A DNA stretch of 64,000 nucleotides, taken from Cryobacterium arcticum (GTDB taxonomy: Bacteria; Actinomycetota; Actinomycetes; Actinomycetales; Microbacteriaceae). This document shows, piece after piece, positions 42,195 through 51,818 of the stretch (position 1 is the stretch's first letter; each line of letters starts with the position of its first letter). The position numbers and the translations under genes are program-made. Location of the stretch: positions 4,092,001 to 4,156,000 of the forward strand of contig NZ_CP016282.1 in assembly GCF_001679725.1 (NCBI RefSeq). Direction: 5' to 3'. A model generated the notes under the pieces. That model was given only the letters and a program-made list of their open reading frames with translations. It was not told where the DNA came from and ran no database searches.

Positions 42195-43342
42195 CAGGAC
42201 TCACTCCCGTCGAACGAGGTTTCGTAGGCGTCGAGCCAGGCTTTCTGCTCGACCACCAGCGGATGCGGTTCGGCGTAGACGTTGTCGAAGATCACCGAGC
42301 GGTCGGGGGCGGTGATCTCGAGGGCGCGACGACGCACATCCGCGGCGTAATCCGCGGCTTCTTCGTCGACGGAGTCGAGGAACTCCTGCTCGACGCCGAG
42401 GCCCTGCAGGTAGCTGCGGAAGCGCACGATCGGGTCGCGGGCGACCCAGTAGGCGAGCTCTTCCGGGTCGCGGTACTTGGTAGGGTCGTCGGCCGTGGTG
42501 TGCGCGCCGACGCGGTAGGTGAGCGCCTCGATGAGCGACGGGCCGTGGCCGGCGCGGGCGTCGTCCATGGCCTTGGCGGTGACGGCGTAGCTGGCCAGCA
42601 CGTCGTTGCCGTCGACCTGCACGCCGGGCATGCCGAAGCCGCCGGCCCGCAGGTAGAGCGGGGAACGGGACTGGCGGGAGACCGGCACCGAGATGGCCCA
42701 GTGGTTGTTCTGCATGAAGAACACCTGCGGGGTCTGGTAGCTGGCCGCGAAGACCAGGGCCTCGTTGGCGTCACCCTGCGAGGAGGCGCCGTCGCCGTAG
42801 TAGACGATCACGGCCTGGTCGGTCTCGGGGTTGCCGGTGGCGGTGGCGCCGTCGAGCTGCATGCCCATGGCGTAGCCGGTGGCGTGCAGGGTCTGCGAGG
42901 CGAGCACGAGCGTGTAGAGGTGGAAGTTGCCGTGCTCCTCCGGGGTCCAGCCGCCCAGGGTCACGCCGCGCAGCATCCGCAGGATGTCGACCATGTCGAG
43001 ACCGCGGATCATGCCCACGACGTGCTCGCGGTAAGAGGGAAACACGTGGTCCTGCGCGCGCGTGGCGTAGGCGGAGCCGACCTGGGCGGCCTCCTGGCCG
43101 TGACTGGGCACCCACAGGGCGAGCTGGCCCTGACGTTGCAGGTTGGCCGCTTCGGTGTCGAACTTCCGCACGACGACCATGTCGCGGTAGAAGGTGCGGT
43201 AGTCGGCCTCGGTCAGCCGCTCGAAGTAGGGCAGGAATTCCGCCGCGGAATCGGACGGGGAGAACGTCCCGTCGGCGGAGAGGAGCTGCACGGTGGGAGA
43301 CGCAGCGGTGAGCACGGGTGCGTCGTTCGAGGTCACTGGCAC
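42194..43342 (-). CDS. bkdA: 2-oxoacid dehydrogenase E1 alpha subunit
   Basis: 382 residues from GTG 43342. The thiamine diphosphate motif is YYGDGASSQGDANEAL followed by QNNHWAIS. A phosphorylation-loop-like SYREHV precedes it. It decarboxylates the keto acid and, with E1-beta, passes the acyl group to E2. The upstream gene is a PLP aminotransferase whose stop lies 4 bases away; together they could turn amino acid into acyl-CoA. Confidence 0.93.
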   Translation of the reverse strand: MPVTSNDAPVLTAASPTVQLLSADGTFSPSDSAAEFLPYFERLTEADYRTFYRDMVVVRKFDTEAANLQRQGQLALWVPSHGQEAAQVGSAYATRAQDHVFPSYREHVVGMIRGLDMVDILRMLRGVTLGGWTPEEHGNFHLYTLVLASQTLHATGYAMGMQLDGATATGNPETDQAVIVYYGDGASSQGDANEALVFAASYQTPQVFFMQNNHWAISVPVSRQSRSPLYLRAGGFGMPGVQVDGNDVLASYAVTAKAMDDARAGHGPSLIEALTYRVGAHTTADDPTKYRDPEELAYWVARDPIVRFRSYLQGLGVEQEFLDSVDEEAADYAADVRRRALEITAPDRSVIFDNVYAEPHPLVVEQKAWLDAYETSFDGSES

Positions 43343-43346
43343 CGTA

Positions 43347-44453
43347 CTAACCTAGCCGCCGGGCCGGATGCCCCGTTGGTAGATCCTGCACAATCTCAGC
43401 GCTGATCCGTAGGAGTGTGGCCACAGATTCCTCCTCGCCAATCGAGACCCGGATGCCCTCCGGGTGGAAGGGCCGGACGACGAGCCCGGCATCGGTGAAA
43501 CGTTCGGTGGCCGCCGCGGTGGCCTCGCCCAGGGGCAGCCAGACGAAGTTCGCCTGCGACGACGGGCTGTGCAGACCGGCACCGGCCAGGGCCTGCTGGA
43601 TGCCGTCGCGACGCGCGGCGATGACGGCCACGCGGGCCAGCAGTTCGGCTTCGGCGTCGAGCGAGGCCAGCGCCGCCGCGGAGGCCTGGCCGGTGACGGA
43701 GAGCGGGATGGCGGTGGCGCGGGCCGCGTCGAGGATGCCGACCGGGCCGATGCCGTAGCCGACCCGGAGTCCGGCGAGGCCGTAGGCCTTGGAGAAGGTG
43801 CGCAGCACCACGAGGTTGGGGTAGCGGCCCAGCAGTGTGGTGCCGTCGACGGCGGCCGGGTCGGTGACGAATTCGGCGTATGCCTCATCGAGAATGACCA
43901 GTAGGTCGGTGGGCACCTGGTCCATGAAGGCCGCGAACTCGTCGGCAGTGACGACCACGCCGGTGGGATTGTTCGGGCTACAGACGAGCACGACGCGGGT
44001 GCGCGGGGTGATCATGGCGGCCATCGCGGGCAGGTCGTGGCCGTGGTCGGCGCGGTTCGGCACCGTCACGCTGGTGGCTCCGGACACCGTGACAAGGCTG
44101 GGGTAGGCCTCGAAGGAGCGCCAGGAGTAGAGCACCTCGTCGCCGGGGCCGGCGGCGGCGGTGATCAGCTGGGCCAGCAGGGCCACCGAGCCGGCGCCGA
44201 TGTGCACCTCGTCGGAGGCCACGCCGTAGCGGGCGGCCAGCCGCTCGCGCAGGGCGAGGGCGGAGGCATCCGGGTACCGGTTGAAGGCCGAGACGGCGTT
44301 CACGGCATCGACGACTCCGGGCAGCGGGTCGAACGGGTTCTCATTGCTCGACAGTTTGAAGGCAGATGCGTTAGCCGCCTTGCCCTGCCGGTACGCCGGC
44401 AGCGCAACGATCTCGGGGCGCAGGCGGACTGATGGCTGGTCAGAAGGGCTCAC
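43347..44453 (-). CDS. hisC: Histidinol-phosphate/aromatic aminotransferase (HisC family)
   Basis: 368 residues, class I/II PLP enzyme. [16 protein letters not shown] opens the domain as in HisC. PLP contacts are [16 protein letters not shown] and the Schiff-base lysine in [16 protein letters not shown]. Arg in [14 protein letters not shown] binds the substrate carboxylate. It lies directly before the keto-acid dehydrogenase genes, so an aromatic or branched-chain amino acid role is as plausible as histidine synthesis (no other his genes nearby). Starts with GTG 44453. Confidence 0.85.
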   Translation of the reverse strand: MSPSDQPSVRLRPEIVALPAYRQGKAANASAFKLSSNENPFDPLPGVVDAVNAVSAFNRYPDASALALRERLAARYGVASDEVHIGAGSVALLAQLITAAAGPGDEVLYSWRSFEAYPSLVTVSGATSVTVPNRADHGHDLPAMAAMITPRTRVVLVCSPNNPTGVVVTADEFAAFMDQVPTDLLVILDEAYAEFVTDPAAVDGTTLLGRYPNLVVLRTFSKAYGLAGLRVGYGIGPVGILDAARATAIPLSVTGQASAAALASLDAEAELLARVAVIAARRDGIQQALAGAGLHSPSSQANFVWLPLGEATAAATERFTDAGLVVRPFHPEGIRVSIGEEESVATLLRISAEIVQDLPTGHPARRLG

Positions 44454-44568
44454 TCCGCGAGTCTACGCCGCGACATATTCGCACTGCCGCATGCTCTGCA
44501 CCGCCGGCTTGGCCCGGATCGTCCCGGTCTGCTGCGAAACCCGGTGCTTCGACTGTCATAGTGGAGGC

Positions 44569-44964
44569 ATGGGACGTTTCCTGCTCAAGCTCATCGTCAA
44601 CGCCGTCGCCCTCTGGGTGACCACGCTCATCGTCGCGGGGGTGCGGGTCGATCCATACGCGCCGGACACCACGGCCGTGGTGCTGACCTACCTGCTCATC
44701 TCCCTGATCTTCGGATTCGTCAACGGCTTCATCGGCGGGTTCGTGCGGATCGTCGCCTTCCCGCTCTACGTGCTCACGCTCGGACTGCTCTCGTTCATCG
44801 TGAACGGCCTGCTCCTGATGCTGGTGGCCTGGTTCTCGGGCCTGCTCGGCTTCGGCCTTGTTGTCGACTCGTTCTGGTGGGGCGTGCTCGGCGCGTTCGT
44901 GCTGGGCATCTTCAGCTGGCTGTTCAGCGTGCTCGTGCGGCCGCTGAACAACTCGAGCTCCTAA
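44569..44964 (+). CDS. Phage-holin-4/PspC-like small membrane protein (DUF, holin family)
   Basis: 131 residues, four transmembrane helices. MGRFLLKLIVNAVALWVTTLIVAGVRVDPY and then FGFVNGFIGGFVRIVAFPLYVLTLGLLSFIVN resemble the mycobacterial type phage-holin family (PF04020), a misnomer for a common actinobacterial membrane protein. No phage genes are nearby. GTGGAGG gives a good ribosome site before ATG 44569. It is convergent with the alpha/beta hydrolase gene, 19 bp apart. Confidence 0.82.
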   Translation: MGRFLLKLIVNAVALWVTTLIVAGVRVDPYAPDTTAVVLTYLLISLIFGFVNGFIGGFVRIVAFPLYVLTLGLLSFIVNGLLLMLVAWFSGLLGFGLVVDSFWWGVLGAFVLGIFSWLFSVLVRPLNNSSS

Positions 44965-44983
44965 CCGGAAGCGCCTCGGGCGG

Positions 44984-46624
44984 TCAGCCGACCCGTTCGG
45001 CGTGCCAGACGGTCTGCTCGCCCCGCTCGGTGCCCACCAGGCCGGCGAGGGTCTTCCGGAACGCCAGCAGCCGGGGTTCCTCCGACTCGTCGACGAGCCG
45101 GGCGGTGTCCTGGTAGGCGGTCATCTGGTGCGCGGGCAGGGTCTCGTCCGCTGGCACCGGCTGGTCCGCGAAGAGTTCCCGGCGCACGTACAGCCGCCCG
45201 TCGTCGGCGGCCGGAGCGCCGCCGGTGGCGGGAATGATGTCGTCGGAATGCTCGATCGCGATGGCCGGCAGGCCCTCGGGCAGGGCGGCCGGCACCGCCG
45301 GCGCCCCGAACGTGACCAGGCCCACCACGTTCGCGTCGCCGCGCGCCGCGAGCTCCACCGCGAGGAGGCCGCCCTGCGAGTGCGCAACGGGCAACACCGG
45401 ATCCTCCGTCGCCACCCCGGCAGCCTGCATCGCCCGAAGCACCGCCGCGTAGGAACCGGACTCCTGGCCGGCCACCGCGGTGACGTTGGAGGTCATGTCC
45501 CACGGCTCGGTGGAGCCGGTCGGGCTCCACTCCAGGGTGCCACCGAGGTAGACCACCCACGACGGATGCGCCGCATCGCCGTACCGCTCCACCCTCACCT
45601 GGCCGCCGTCGTCCCTGGTGGGGATGCGGTCGGCGAGGTCTGCGAACCCCGTGGGCGGCTCCGGCGCGGCCAGCAGGGAACGAGGAACCGTGACCGACAC
45701 GGGCACGGAGCCTCGCTGCGGCACCCCGAGCAACCCCGCCGTCCCTCCCGCCGCGGGTCCCCGCCTCGGCACGGACAGCGGACCCGCCGTTGGACCCGTC
45801 GGGGGAACCGCTCCCGTGGTCATACCGGCGGCAATACCAGCGGGCGTACCGGCCGTGGTGGCCGCACCGGCCGACGCACCCACCGGGGACACCCGCACCG
45901 GCGTCTCGCGCAGCATCCCGGCCGCCCGGCCCGCCCCGAGCAGCCCCAGGGCCGAGGACCCCGCGCCGAGCAGCCCGGCCCCGCCGTCGCCCAACAGCGC
46001 GGCCACCGGGAACGGCACCCCTGCCCGGCCCAGCGCCGCATCGTCGGCCGAGGAGGCCAGGGTGCGCACCAGTGCCACGGTGAGCGGGCTGGTGAGCAGC
46101 TGCGGGTTCGCGCTCACCCAGTCCGTGAGCGCGGGCGGAACCACCGTGGGTGTGCGGCCGGACAGGGTGCTGGTCAGGAGCGACCCGAGAGCCAGGTACG
46201 CCAGCGGCGTGGCGGCCGAGAGGGCGATCAGCGGCCCGAGCGCGCCCAGCGCGTAGCCGAGCCAGGAGCCCGTGACCCGCAGCATCCCCGCCAGGCCACC
46301 CTCGAGACGGCCGTAGTCCTCGGCGGTCGCGGACAGCGCGTCGGCGAGGGTGCGGCTGCGCTCGGCGACGTCGTCGATCGCCGCCAGCGCCCCGAAGACG
46401 CACGCCCCCAGGTCGTTCGGCCGCCAGCCCGGCGCCGGGCCCACACCGAGCGCCGACACCCGCCCGAGCCGGTCGCGCCAGCCCTCGGCGTCACCCTGCA
46501 CGAGCCGCAGCGCCGCCATCTCGGCGAAAACCACGTCCGTGGCCACCAGGGTGCTGCCGCCACCGGAGACGGTGAGGCCACCGGGCGGGTCGTCCGGGCC
46601 GGTCCGGCCGCCCGTGCCCGTCAC
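44984..46624 (-). CDS. Alpha/beta-hydrolase with WXG100-like N-terminal domain
   Basis: 546 residues from GTG 46624, which overlaps the stop of the WXG-like gene (GTGA). The N-terminal ~100 residues are helical, like a WXG/ESAT-6 fold. Then comes a hydrophobic region (GALGPLIALSAATPLAYLALGSLL), a long Gly/Pro/Thr linker (about 220-290) and a C-terminal hydrolase domain with the nucleophile elbow VAHSQGGLLAVEL (Ser416). A catalytic His may lie near LPAHQMTAYQD and an Asp near HSDDIIPATGG. This could be a type VII-like secreted lipase or esterase with its small partner (inference). Confidence 0.75.
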   Translation of the reverse strand: MTGTGGRTGPDDPPGGLTVSGGGSTLVATDVVFAEMAALRLVQGDAEGWRDRLGRVSALGVGPAPGWRPNDLGACVFGALAAIDDVAERSRTLADALSATAEDYGRLEGGLAGMLRVTGSWLGYALGALGPLIALSAATPLAYLALGSLLTSTLSGRTPTVVPPALTDWVSANPQLLTSPLTVALVRTLASSADDAALGRAGVPFPVAALLGDGGAGLLGAGSSALGLLGAGRAAGMLRETPVRVSPVGASAGAATTAGTPAGIAAGMTTGAVPPTGPTAGPLSVPRRGPAAGGTAGLLGVPQRGSVPVSVTVPRSLLAAPEPPTGFADLADRIPTRDDGGQVRVERYGDAAHPSWVVYLGGTLEWSPTGSTEPWDMTSNVTAVAGQESGSYAAVLRAMQAAGVATEDPVLPVAHSQGGLLAVELAARGDANVVGLVTFGAPAVPAALPEGLPAIAIEHSDDIIPATGGAPAADDGRLYVRRELFADQPVPADETLPAHQMTAYQDTARLVDESEEPRLLAFRKTLAGLVGTERGEQTVWHAERVG

Positions 46625-46917
46625 AGCGACGCCTTCACCCGGGAGATGGCCTCGTCCACGGCCCACAACGCGTCGTCCAGGGCCCGCCAGGCGCCCTGCA
46701 GCGTGCCGGCCAGCTCCGCCAGGCGGTCCTCGAACGCCCGCTGAGCCGGCGATCGCCAGCCGGAAACGGCCGGCCGGGCCGTCAGCCGGCGCCCCGTCAC
46801 CTCCACGCCGTCACGCACCTGCCGCAACTGCCAGCGCTGTTCCCGCAACCGAGCCAACGCCGCCGCCGCCGGCTCGGCGTCCACGTTCGGCAGGATGCTG
46901 CCACCCGCACTATTCAT
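46621..46917 (-). CDS. WXG100-like small protein
   Basis: 98 residues, all helical, no signal peptide. Two helices flank SGWRSPAQRAFEDRLAEL (about 52-69), a W-x-G-like turn (WRSP, Trp54) as in ESAT-6/WXG100 proteins, though without the strict Gly. GAGGAGG precedes ATG 46917. Coupled by GTGA to the large hydrolase with a similar N-terminus, so the two may form a heterodimer for export. No EccC or other secretion ATPase is in the window. Confidence 0.68.
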   Translation of the reverse strand: MNSAGGSILPNVDAEPAAAALARLREQRWQLRQVRDGVEVTGRRLTARPAVSGWRSPAQRAFEDRLAELAGTLQGAWRALDDALWAVDEAISRVKASL

Positions 46918-47043
46918 CACACCTCCTCGTCGAGCCCCAGACTGTGCCACCCTGAAGGGCACTGTCGGATCGGGAGCGGGAACCGGGAGAAGTCGCCCGG
47001 ACGGGCGGGTGTGGAGGAGGGGAATGTGGAACACAATGGACTC

Positions 47044-47571
47044 ATGAATTTCGCCGCGCTCAGTCCAGATGAGGCGACGCCGTTCCGGATCATCTTCGTC
47101 TGCACCGGAAACATCTGCCGGTCTCCCATGGCCGAGGTGATGCTACGCGACCTGGTGACCCGGTCCGGCCTCGGACGCCTCATCACGACCAGCTCGGCGG
47201 GAACCGGGGACTGGCACGTGGGCGAGCAGGCCGACACCCGCGCCATCGCCGCCATGGCCAAGCGCGGCTACGACGGCAGCCACCACCGGGCCCGGCAGTT
47301 CGACGCCGGCTGGTTCGACGACCTCGACCTCGTGGTGGTGCTGGACCGCTCGCAGGAACGCATCCTGCGCAACTGGGCGCCCACCGAACGTGACCGCAAC
47401 AAGGTGCGCCTGCTGCTCAGCTTCGACCGGGACCAGGCCGCCCTGCGGGATGTGCCCGACCCGTACTATTCCGACGATGCACTGTTTGACTCCGTTTTAG
47501 GCATGATTGAGAGAGCAAATATCGCGCTGTTCGCGCAGCTCGCACCCGCAATCAGACAGGGAGTCCGATGA
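47044..47571 (+). CDS. Low-molecular-weight protein-tyrosine phosphatase
   Basis: 175 residues. The P-loop is VCTGNICRSPM (nucleophile Cys20, Arg26), and the general acid lies in DVPDPYYSDD. It starts at ATG 47044; the 43-bp divergent-like gap to the WXG-like gene is short. It overlaps purB by ATGA, an unusual pair, so phosphatase and purine synthesis gene are translationally linked. In related bacteria such phosphatases regulate exopolysaccharide export; target unknown here. Confidence 0.88.
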   Translation: MNFAALSPDEATPFRIIFVCTGNICRSPMAEVMLRDLVTRSGLGRLITTSSAGTGDWHVGEQADTRAIAAMAKRGYDGSHHRARQFDAGWFDDLDLVVVLDRSQERILRNWAPTERDRNKVRLLLSFDRDQAALRDVPDPYYSDDALFDSVLGMIERANIALFAQLAPAIRQGVR

Positions 47572-48950
47572 GTCCACTACCCCCGCAGGTCCTCAGTCCA
47601 CTAGACGGCCGCTACCGCGCCGCCGTCACCGAACTGGGCGAGCACCTGTCAGAGGCCGGACTCAACCGGGCACGGGTCAAGGTCGAGGTGGAATGGCTGA
47701 TCACCCTCACCGATCGCAGCCTGTTCGGCTCGGTCCCACTCACCGCCGAGCAGAAGAGCGGACTCCGCGCCCTGGTCACCGACTTCGGTCAGGCCGAGAT
47801 CGATGAGCTCGCCACCCTGGAGGCCGTGACCCGGCACGATGTGAAGGCCGTGGAGTACCTCGTGCGCCGCCGCCTCGTTCCGCTGGGCCTCGAGTCGATC
47901 AGCGAGCTCACCCACTTCGCCGCCACCAGCGAAGACATCAACAACCTCGCCTACGCCCTCACGGTCTCCGAGGCCGTGCGCGAGGTGTGGCTGCCCAAGC
48001 TGCGCGCGCTCATCGGAGCGCTCCGCGGCCTGGCCACCGACTACCGGGCCGACGCCATGCTCGCCCGCACGCACGGTCAGCCGGCCACGCCCACCACCAT
48101 GGGCAAGGAGCTGGCGGTCTTCGTCTACCGGCTTGAGCGCATCCAGAAGCAGGTCGAGGCCAACGAGTTCCTCGGCAAGTTCAGCGGTGCCACCGGCACC
48201 TTCGCCGCGCACGTCGCCGCCGACCCCGATGTGGACTGGCCCGCGGTGTCGCGCGAGTTCGTCGAGGGTCTCGGCCTGGGCTGGAACCCGCTGACCACGC
48301 AGATCGAGTCGCACGACTGGCAGGCCGAGCTGTACGGCAAGGTCTCGCACGCCAACCGGGTGCTGCACAACCTCGCCACCGACATCTGGACCTACATCTC
48401 GATCGGCTACTTCCGCCAGGTGCCGCAGGCCGGCGCCACCGGCTCGTCGACCATGCCACACAAGATCAACCCGATCCGGTTCGAGAACGCCGAGGCGAAC
48501 CTCGAACTCTCCAGCGCCATCCTGGACTCGCTGGCCGCCACCCTGGTGACCTCCCGGTTGCAGCGCGACCTCACCGACTCCACCACCCAGCGCAACATCG
48601 GCGTGGGCTTCGGCCACTCGCTTCTCGCCCTGGACAACCTGCTGCGCGGGCTCGGCGAGATCGACCTGGACCGGGACCTGCTCGCGCACGACCTGGACAC
48701 CAACTGGGAGATCCTCGGCGAGGCGATCCAGACTGTCATCCGTGCCGAGGTCAGCGCCGGACGCTCGTCGATCGCCGACCCGTACGCCCTGCTCAAGGAA
48801 CTCACCCGTGGCAAGCGCATCAACCGCGCCGACCTGGTGGCGTTCGTGCAGGAGCTCGAGATCGGCGACGCCGCCAAGGAACGCCTGCTCGGGCTCACCC
48901 CGGCCGGCTATGTCGGCCTGGCCGACCCGCTGGTCGACTACCTGGGCTGA
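47568..48950 (+). CDS. purB: Adenylosuccinate lyase
   Basis: 460 residues. Fumarase/aspartase superfamily: TSEDINNLAYAL, ARTHGQPATPTTMGKELAVF (substrate His) and the signature GSSTMPHKINPIRFENAE, whose flexible loop includes the catalytic Ser. It cleaves SAICAR and adenylosuccinate in purine synthesis. The sequence is of the longer Actinobacteria/E. coli type. ATGA overlap with the phosphatase gene upstream. It ends 17 bp from the convergent P-type ATPase gene. Confidence 0.95.
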   Translation: MSPLPPQVLSPLDGRYRAAVTELGEHLSEAGLNRARVKVEVEWLITLTDRSLFGSVPLTAEQKSGLRALVTDFGQAEIDELATLEAVTRHDVKAVEYLVRRRLVPLGLESISELTHFAATSEDINNLAYALTVSEAVREVWLPKLRALIGALRGLATDYRADAMLARTHGQPATPTTMGKELAVFVYRLERIQKQVEANEFLGKFSGATGTFAAHVAADPDVDWPAVSREFVEGLGLGWNPLTTQIESHDWQAELYGKVSHANRVLHNLATDIWTYISIGYFRQVPQAGATGSSTMPHKINPIRFENAEANLELSSAILDSLAATLVTSRLQRDLTDSTTQRNIGVGFGHSLLALDNLLRGLGEIDLDRDLLAHDLDTNWEILGEAIQTVIRAEVSAGRSSIADPYALLKELTRGKRINRADLVAFVQELEIGDAAKERLLGLTPAGYVGLADPLVDYLG

Positions 48951-48967
48951 ATCCTCCGGCCGGGCAG

Positions 48968-51736
48968 TCAGGCCCCGGCGGTGCGGCCGATCAGCCGCCG
49001 GCGGGCCCGCCGGCGGCCGATCAGCTTGTTGAGCTCGACGAGCAGGAAGATGATCAGCGCCAGACCGAGCGTGTACGCCCACTCCCGCACGCCGATCGGC
49101 GTGGAGCTGAACCACACGTTCATGATCGGCGTGTAGACGAAGACCAGTTGGAGCACGAGCATCGTGCCCACCGAGAGCCATACCATCCGGTTGCCGTGCA
49201 ACACGGCGGCGGTGAGGCTCGACGCGCGCAGGAATCGCGAGTTGAACAGGAACGCCAACTGGCTGAGGACGAGCATGGTGACGGCCGTGGTTTGCGCCTG
49301 GGCCCGCGACGACCCGAGCGAGAGCTCGAAGAAGAACACGCCGATGGTCGCGGCGGTGATCAGCACCGACACCCAGAGCAACCGGCCGAGGTACTCGGAG
49401 TCGAGCACCGAACCGCCCGGAGAGCGCGGTGGTCGCAGCATGATGCCGGGCTCGGCCGGCTCGGTGGCCAGCGCCAGCGACAGCGTGACGGCGGTGATCA
49501 GGTTCACCCAGAGGATCTGGGTGGGCTGCAGGGGTAGCGCGAAGCCGAACAGCACGGCGAGCAGCACGACCAGGGACTGTGCCGCCGTGGTCGGCAGGAT
49601 GAAGATGATCGACTTCTGCAGGTTGTCCCGGATACGCCGCCCTTCCTCGACCGCCCGCTGGATCGTCGCGAAATTGTCATCCGCCAGCACAATGTCGGCG
49701 GCTTCCTTGGTGGCCTCGGTGCCTTTGATTCCCATCGCGACGCCCACATCGGCGCGCTGCAGCGCCGGCGCATCATTGACCCCGTCGCCGGTCATCGCGA
49801 CCACCTCGCCGTGGGACTGCAGGGCCTTCACGATGCGCAGCTTGTGCTCGGGGCTGGTGCGGGCAAACACGTCGACGTTGCGCACAACTGCGGCGAGCTG
49901 GTCCTGAGAGAGCTTCTGGAGTTGCCCGCCGGTGAGCACCCTGGCGTCGCCGTCGACGATACCCATCTCCCGGGCGATCGCCACCGCCGTGCCCGGGTGG
50001 TCGCCGGTGATCATCTTCACCCGGATGCCCGCTGCGTGCATGGTGGCGATCGCCGCGATCGCTTCCGGTCTGGGTGGGTCCACGATCCCGACCACACCGA
50101 GGAACAGCATCCCGTCCTCGATATCGCGCAGGTGCAGGGCAGCCAGATCGGCCGGCGCATCCGCAACAGCCGCGCCCAGCACCCGGAGTCCAGCCGAACT
50201 GAGTTCGTCGATGCGGCGTTTCCAGAGGTCCTCGTCCAACGGTTCCACCAGGCCGGCGGCATCAAGCTGGTGCGTGCACCGTTCCAGCACCCGGCCGGGC
50301 GCTCCCTTGAGCAGGACACGCGCCGGCTGGTCCTCGAGCCGGCTGAGGGTCGCCATGAACTTGTTGGCCGATTCGAACGGGATCACCGCCAATCGGTCGT
50401 ACCCGCTCGTCTCGAACCCGGCCTTCTGGGCAAGGGTGCGCAGCGCACCCTCCGTGGGCTCGCCCACGACGCGCCAGACGCCGTCGGCCTCGGCGACCCT
50501 GGCATCGTTGCAGACAGCCATGACCTCCACCAGCCGCGCCAGATCGTCCTGCCCGGCCGTGGTGACCCCTCGCCCGTCGCACAGCACCGCACCGACCGGG
50601 TCATAGCCGATGCCGTGTACGTCGTATCTCGCCGTGCCCGTGATCACGGTGCGAACGGTCATCTCGTTCCGGGTGAGGGTCCCGGTCTTGTCCGTGCACA
50701 CCGTCGTCACCGAGCCGAGGGTCTCCACGGCGGTGAGCTTGCGCACGATGGCGTTGTGGGTTGCCATCTGGCGCACGCCCAGGGCCAGTGTGATCGTCAC
50801 CAGAGCGGGCAGCCCCTCGGGGACGGCCGCCACGGCGAAGCCGATGGTCGCGGCGAAGAGGTCGGCGAAATCGCGGTCGTGCACGAAGCGGCCGATCACG
50901 AGCATGAGTCCGGACACGGCGAGGATCGCCAGGGAGACCCGGGTGCTGAAGGCATCCAACTGCCGGGTCAGCGGGGTGGCCAGGCTCTCGGCATCGGTCA
51001 CCAGCGATTGGATGCGTCCGATCTCGGTGGCCGAACCGGTGGCGGTGACCACGCCGGTACCGCTGCCGGCCACGACGATGGTTCCGGAGAACAGCATGCA
51101 GGTGCGGTCGCCGATTCCCGCGTCCGCGGCCACCGCTGCCAGGGTCTTACTCGTCGGAACCGACTCGCCGGTCAGGGCCGATTCGTCGACCCGGAGATTG
51201 GTGCCCTCGACCAGTCGCAGGTCGGCGGGTACTTTGTCGCCGGGTTTCACCCGCACGATGTCGCCGGGTACGAGCGTGCCGGCATCGGCGTTCACCCAGT
51301 TACCACCTCGACGGGTCATAGCGGTCAACGACAGCATCCGCCGGATGCCATCCAGCGCCTTCTCCGCCCGGCCCTCCTGCAGGAATCCGATCACAGCGTT
51401 GATCACGGCGACCGCCAGGATCACGGCCGCGTCGACCCACTCCCCGAACACCACCGTGAGCACGGCCGAGCCCAGCAGGACATAAATGAGCACATCGTTG
51501 AAATGGCCGAGGAATCGTAAAACGGGGTTCGTCTTAGCGGCAAGCGGCAGGGTGTTCGGGCCGCTCCGGGCCAACCGTTCGGCCGCGTCGGCCACGCCGA
51601 GTCCGTGCCGGGTGGTGGACAGCGCTGCGCACACCGCGTCGGCGCTACTGGCGTACGGCGCCGCCATTCTCGGCGACCCCTCCGAGGTGTCAGCGGTCGA
51701 GGGCTCGGCGGGACCGGTGGGACGCCCGGTGGTCAT
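48968..51736 (-). CDS. Cation-transporting P2-type ATPase, CtpF-like
   Basis: 922 residues. The A domain has ALTGESVPTSK, the P domain CTDKTGTLTRNEM (phosphorylated Asp near 349) and TGDGVNDAPALQRADVG, and M4 has VAAVPEGLPALVTITLALG, as in P2A calcium pumps. In M6, however, the SERCA NxxxD pair reads NLITA, so the second calcium-ligand Asp is Ala, as in the CtpF-type group. Calcium, sodium or another cation is therefore possible. The start is ATG 51736, with GGAGGGGGC upstream. Convergent with purB. Confidence 0.88.
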   Translation of the reverse strand: MTTGRPTGPAEPSTADTSEGSPRMAAPYASSADAVCAALSTTRHGLGVADAAERLARSGPNTLPLAAKTNPVLRFLGHFNDVLIYVLLGSAVLTVVFGEWVDAAVILAVAVINAVIGFLQEGRAEKALDGIRRMLSLTAMTRRGGNWVNADAGTLVPGDIVRVKPGDKVPADLRLVEGTNLRVDESALTGESVPTSKTLAAVAADAGIGDRTCMLFSGTIVVAGSGTGVVTATGSATEIGRIQSLVTDAESLATPLTRQLDAFSTRVSLAILAVSGLMLVIGRFVHDRDFADLFAATIGFAVAAVPEGLPALVTITLALGVRQMATHNAIVRKLTAVETLGSVTTVCTDKTGTLTRNEMTVRTVITGTARYDVHGIGYDPVGAVLCDGRGVTTAGQDDLARLVEVMAVCNDARVAEADGVWRVVGEPTEGALRTLAQKAGFETSGYDRLAVIPFESANKFMATLSRLEDQPARVLLKGAPGRVLERCTHQLDAAGLVEPLDEDLWKRRIDELSSAGLRVLGAAVADAPADLAALHLRDIEDGMLFLGVVGIVDPPRPEAIAAIATMHAAGIRVKMITGDHPGTAVAIAREMGIVDGDARVLTGGQLQKLSQDQLAAVVRNVDVFARTSPEHKLRIVKALQSHGEVVAMTGDGVNDAPALQRADVGVAMGIKGTEATKEAADIVLADDNFATIQRAVEEGRRIRDNLQKSIIFILPTTAAQSLVVLLAVLFGFALPLQPTQILWVNLITAVTLSLALATEPAEPGIMLRPPRSPGGSVLDSEYLGRLLWVSVLITAATIGVFFFELSLGSSRAQAQTTAVTMLVLSQLAFLFNSRFLRASSLTAAVLHGNRMVWLSVGTMLVLQLVFVYTPIMNVWFSSTPIGVREWAYTLGLALIIFLLVELNKLIGRRRARRRLIGRTAGA

Positions 51737-51818
51737 GGCTGCCCCCTCCAGGGAAGCCATACCGGGAAGAGAACCACGATGCATCCATTACAGCACCGGT
51801 CACGTGGAGGATTGAGGG

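Noticed and set aside
44569..44964. Prophage remnant because of the holin-family name
   Set aside because: The family name is historical, the gene is a common actinobacterial membrane protein, and no other phage gene is present.
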